NCBI RefSeq assembly: GCF_014647835.1
Contig: NZ_BMPY01000010.1
Location: 1 to 64,000, forward strand
Reading direction: 5' to 3'
From: Microbispora rosea subsp. aerata
Lineage (GTDB): Bacteria; Actinomycetota; Actinomycetes; Streptosporangiales; Streptosporangiaceae
Length of the DNA: 64,000 nt
Below, one piece after another: positions 61,367 through 64,000 of this stretch. How positions within the stretch are numbered: the stretch's first letter is position 1; every line of letters begins with the position of its first letter. Made by a program: the position numbers and the translations under genes. The notes below the pieces were generated by a model. The model had not been told where the DNA came from, ran no database searches, and worked only from the letters and a program-made list of their open reading frames with translations.

Positions 61367-61903
61367 ATGGCGGACGAGGAACGGCCTGCGGAGCTGGACT
61401 TCTGGTCCTTCATCGAGCTCGCCCACCGCCGGCTCGCCACCGAGTACGGCTTCCGCCACCAGTTGGCCACCGAGGTGCTGCTGACCCTCAACCGGGCCTC
61501 CGACCTCGTCACCTACGACCTTGAGTCCGCGGTGCACCGCCCCCGCGGCCTGTCCTGGTCGAGCTTCCGCCTCCTGTTCGTCACCTGGCTGGCCGGTCCG
61601 CTGGAGCCCAAGCGGGCGGCCGTGCTCACCGGGATGAGCCGGGCCGCGGTCTCCAATCTGTCCAAGCCGCTCGTGGCCGACGGGCTGCTGGAACGCTCGC
61701 CCGGGGAGCACGACGGCCGCTCGGTGCTGCTGTCGCTCACCGAGCACGGCCATCGGACGATGGAGGAGCTGTTCCGCGCGCACAACGAGCGCGAATATCA
61801 GTGGACCAGCGTGCTGAGCGAGACCGAGCAGCGCATCCTCGTCATGCTGCTGAACAAGCTCATCACCAACCGCGACCAGTTCGACCTGCGCGAACGCAGC
61901 TGA
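61367..61903 (+). CDS. MarR-family regulator of homogentisate catabolism
   Basis: 178 aa from ATG 61367. The winged helix is clear: KRAAVLTGMSRAAVSNLSKP, then LVADGLLERSPGEHDGRSVL with the wing arginine. It lies 160 bases before and parallel to the homogentisate dioxygenase gene, and both have the same AT-rich motif upstream. It should repress the tyrosine/phenylalanine degradation branch until an aromatic inducer appears. Confidence 0.87.
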   Translation: MADEERPAELDFWSFIELAHRRLATEYGFRHQLATEVLLTLNRASDLVTYDLESAVHRPRGLSWSSFRLLFVTWLAGPLEPKRAAVLTGMSRAAVSNLSKPLVADGLLERSPGEHDGRSVLLSLTEHGHRTMEELFRAHNEREYQWTSVLSETEQRILVMLLNKLITNRDQFDLRERS

Positions 61904-61989
61904 CCGGCCGCGCCACGCTCCACCTCGGCGAGCCCACCACCCCCGGCGGTCATCGCCGCGCGCGGGGAGGGGCTTCCCATCTGGCGAGA

Positions 61990-62020
61990 AATGATTAACG
62001 TATTTACTATCTCTCGCGTG
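61990..62020 (-). promoter_or_regulatory. MarR operator before homogentisate dioxygenase
   Basis: The minus strand reads GATAGTAAATACGTTAATCA, about 60 bases before the dioxygenase start. It shares ATAGTAAA-AC-TT-A with the site upstream of the marR gene, in an AT-rich island inside otherwise GC-rich DNA. Confidence 0.65.
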
Positions 62021-62063
62021 GCGGCTCCGCCGTACGAGGCCCACGATCGCAAGGAGGCGAGGC

Positions 62064-63263
62064 ATGGCGTACTACCGGCAGGTGGGTGAGGTGCCCCCCA
62101 AACGGCACACGCAGCACCGGGACGCCGACGGGCGGCTCTACTTCGAGGAGCTGATGGGCGAGGAGGGCTTCTCCTCCGACTCCTCGCTGCTGTATCACCG
62201 GCACATCCCCTCGGCGATCGTGGATTCCCAGCCCTGGGACCTGCCCGACCAGACGACCGTCGCCAACCGGCCGCTCAAGCCGCGGCATCTGCGCCTGCAC
62301 GAGCTGTTTCCCGAGAGCGTGTGGGCCAAGACCGACGTCGTCACCGGACGCAGGCTCGTCCTCGGCAACGCCGACGTGCGCATCTCCTACGTCGTGTCGG
62401 CCACCGTGTCGCCGCTGTACCGCAACACGCTGGGCGACGAGCTCGTCTACGTCGAGTCGGGTTCGGCGACCCTTGAGACCGTCTTCGGCGCCCTGCCGGT
62501 CAAGGCCGGGGACTACGTCCTGATCCCGACCTCCACCACCCACCGCTGGGTGCCCGAGGGCGACGGCCCGCTGCGCGCGTACGTCATCGAGGCCGAAAGC
62601 CACATCGCGCCGCCCAAGCGCTACCTGTCCCGGTACGGCCAGCTCCTGGAGCACGCTCCGTACTGCGAGCGCGACCTGCACGGGCCCGCCGAGGTGCTGC
62701 TGGCGGAGGGCACCGACGTGGAGGTCCTGGTCAAGCATCGCGGGCCCGACGGCATCGACGGCACCCGCCTGGTCTACGCCCACCACCCGTTCGACGTGGT
62801 CGGCTGGGACGGCTGCCTTTACCCGTACACCTTCAGCATCCACGACTTCGAGCCGATCACCGGCCGGGTTCACCAGCCGCCGCCGGTGCATCAGGTCTTC
62901 GAGGGGCACAACTTCGTCGTGTGCAACTTCGTCCCGCGCAAGGTGGACTACCACCCGCTGGCCATCCCGGTGCCCTACTACCATTCGAACGTCGACTCCG
63001 ACGAGGTCATGTTCTACTGCGGCGGCGACTACGAGGCCCGCAAGGGCTCCGGCATCGGGCAGGGCTCGATCTCGCTGCACCCGGGCGGTCACGCGCACGG
63101 GCCGCAGCCCGGCGCGTACGAGCGCAGCATCGGGGTGGAGTTCTTCGACGAGCTGGCGGTCATGGTCGACACGTTCCGGCCGCTGCGGCTGGGCGAGGGC
63201 GGGCTCGCCTGCGAGGACCCGGCGTACGCGTGGAGCTGGGCGCGGAACGAGGCGCGCGGATGA
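62064..63263 (+). CDS. hmgA: homogentisate 1,2-dioxygenase
   Basis: 399 aa from ATG 62064 (AGGAGG seven bases upstream). It starts YRQVGEVPPKRHTQHR, as in the family. The iron site is present in the C-terminal half: YYHSNVDSDEVMFYCGGD with the carboxylate, and HPGGHAHGPQ with histidine ligands. It opens the homogentisate ring to maleylacetoacetate in Phe/Tyr breakdown. The stop overlaps the next gene (ATGA), and the upstream region has a MarR-type site. Confidence 0.94.
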   Translation: MAYYRQVGEVPPKRHTQHRDADGRLYFEELMGEEGFSSDSSLLYHRHIPSAIVDSQPWDLPDQTTVANRPLKPRHLRLHELFPESVWAKTDVVTGRRLVLGNADVRISYVVSATVSPLYRNTLGDELVYVESGSATLETVFGALPVKAGDYVLIPTSTTHRWVPEGDGPLRAYVIEAESHIAPPKRYLSRYGQLLEHAPYCERDLHGPAEVLLAEGTDVEVLVKHRGPDGIDGTRLVYAHHPFDVVGWDGCLYPYTFSIHDFEPITGRVHQPPPVHQVFEGHNFVVCNFVPRKVDYHPLAIPVPYYHSNVDSDEVMFYCGGDYEARKGSGIGQGSISLHPGGHAHGPQPGAYERSIGVEFFDELAVMVDTFRPLRLGEGGLACEDPAYAWSWARNEARG

Positions 63264-64000
63264 GCGGCCTGCCCGCCTTCGCCGTGGGCCTGTGCGACGA
63301 CGCGGCGGTGTTCCCCCCGGGGCTGGCGCCGCTGCCCGAGGCGGTGCCCGCGCACCTGCGCCACCGGGCCTGCGCGTACGGCGAGCTGGTCGGCCCGTTC
63401 GTGCTCGCGGCCCCGGCGCTCGGCGAGCTGGGACCGCTGCTCGGCGAGCTGGGGCCGCTGCTCGGCCCCGGCGGCGGGCTGGACCTCGTGGTCACCGTGC
63501 CCGGGGGCCCGGAGCAGATCGCCGAGGTGGCGCGGGCCGTCGAGGCGCTCCCGGTGAGCCTGCGCGGCCTCGAGGTGGTCGTCCCGGCGGGGGCGGCCCC
63601 GGCGGAGTTCTTCGCCGCCCTCGACCACGCCTGTGCCGACGCTCCCCGCCTGTCCGGGGTGCCGGTCTTCGTCGAGGTTCCCAGGGACGAGCGCCGCGCG
63701 GAGATCGTCTCTCGGCTGGCCGAGTCGGGCCGGCGCGCCAAGTTCCGTACGGGCGGCGTGAAGGCCGAGCTTTATCCGGACGAGACCGAGCTGGCGGCGG
63801 CGATCAAGGCCGTGGTGGACGCCGGTGTGCCCTTCAAGGCCACCGCGGGGCTGCACCACGCGATCCGCAACACCGACCCGGAGACCGGCTTCGAGCAGCA
63901 CGGCTTCCTCAATCTGCTGCTCGCCGCCGACGCCGCCCTCGGCGGGGGCGCCGAGAGCGAGCTGGCCGCGATCTTGGCCGAGCGCGACGGCGCGGCGGTG
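63260..64000 (+). CDS. conserved hypothetical protein of the homogentisate operon (3' end outside window)
   Basis: 247 codons from ATG 63260 to the window edge, coupled to the dioxygenase by an ATGA overlap. Segments such as LCDDAAVFPPGLAPLPEAVP, RTGGVKAELYPDETELAAAI and FKATAGLHHAIRNTDPETGF are conserved-looking but belong to no enzyme family I can name. The residues 50-75 region has an internal LGELGPLLGELGPLLG repeat. By position it probably assists aromatic breakdown; a fumarylacetoacetase gene would be expected next. Confidence 0.7.
   Translation, partial: MSGLPAFAVGLCDDAAVFPPGLAPLPEAVPAHLRHRACAYGELVGPFVLAAPALGELGPLLGELGPLLGPGGGLDLVVTVPGGPEQIAEVARAVEALPVSLRGLEVVVPAGAAPAEFFAALDHACADAPRLSGVPVFVEVPRDERRAEIVSRLAESGRRAKFRTGGVKAELYPDETELAAAIKAVVDAGVPFKATAGLHHAIRNTDPETGFEQHGFLNLLLAADAALGGGAESELAAILAERDGAAV

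Overview
The window is high-GC actinomycete chromosome. It shows GTG and TTG starts, short -10-like hexamers (TANNNT) placed 6-8 bases before several start codons, a SARP regulator and TTA codons in regulatory or biosynthetic genes. Gene content (GH16/GH81 glucanases, D-aminoacylase locus, homogentisate dioxygenase with a MarR regulator) fits a filamentous actinomycete. Streptosporangiales is my best guess, by inference only.

Layout. (a) 1-3762: a likely accessory stretch with a two-gene minus-strand unit (CBS-HEPN protein, then a DUF2075-type helicase-like protein cut by the window edge) and a CmtR-like metal sensor with a CDF efflux pump. It ends at a tRNA-Arg(CCG) gene, a common island boundary. 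(b) 3966-7343: ordinary genes (single-domain receiver, LysE exporter, alpha/beta hydrolase with divergent TetR and palindromic operators, a DUF5666-like protein). (c) 7398-19610: a beta-1,3-glucan utilisation locus: secreted GH16 and GH81 enzymes with almost identical CBM6 modules, a sugar ABC transporter without its ATPase, a GH1 beta-glucosidase and a CebR-like LacI regulator. GAGAGCGCTCTC-type operators lie before GH16, GH81 and the transporter. (d) 19845-26364: an unrecognised small-peptide system: a 26-aa peptide, a PqqD-like/M50 membrane protease and a TPR protein, divergent from a SARP regulator. (e) 26553-29603 and 44036-45577: D-amino-acid catabolism (D-aminoacylase, D-serine-dehydratase-like enzyme, RidA, TIM-barrel protein), apparently split by (f).

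(f) 29699-44009: a divergent biosynthetic gene cluster of twelve genes: two ATP-grasp ligases, a carbamoyltransferase with altered substrate motifs, a FemAB/GNAT-like transferase, a nucleoside phosphorylase, a phosphotriesterase-like hydrolase, an SDR, an IlvD homologue lacking one Fe-S cysteine, a PqqD-like/PP-loop reductase, a SPASM radical SAM enzyme, an MFS exporter and a PLP aminotransferase. It has no NRPS, PKS or obvious precursor gene. I think it is the best candidate for an undescribed system; an amide-linked modified amino acid or small peptide is a plausible product.

(g) 45591-64000: an OmpR-type regulator followed by a giant fused histidine kinase-membrane protein; a hemerythrin-like protein; SURF1, DUF3817 and small membrane proteins; a Baeyer-Villiger-type monooxygenase; gamma-glutamyltransferase; a NarL-type two-component system; and a MarR-controlled homogentisate catabolic operon running off the right end. 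Short tandem repeats are unusually frequent in the intergenic DNA of this region and of parts of (b)-(c).
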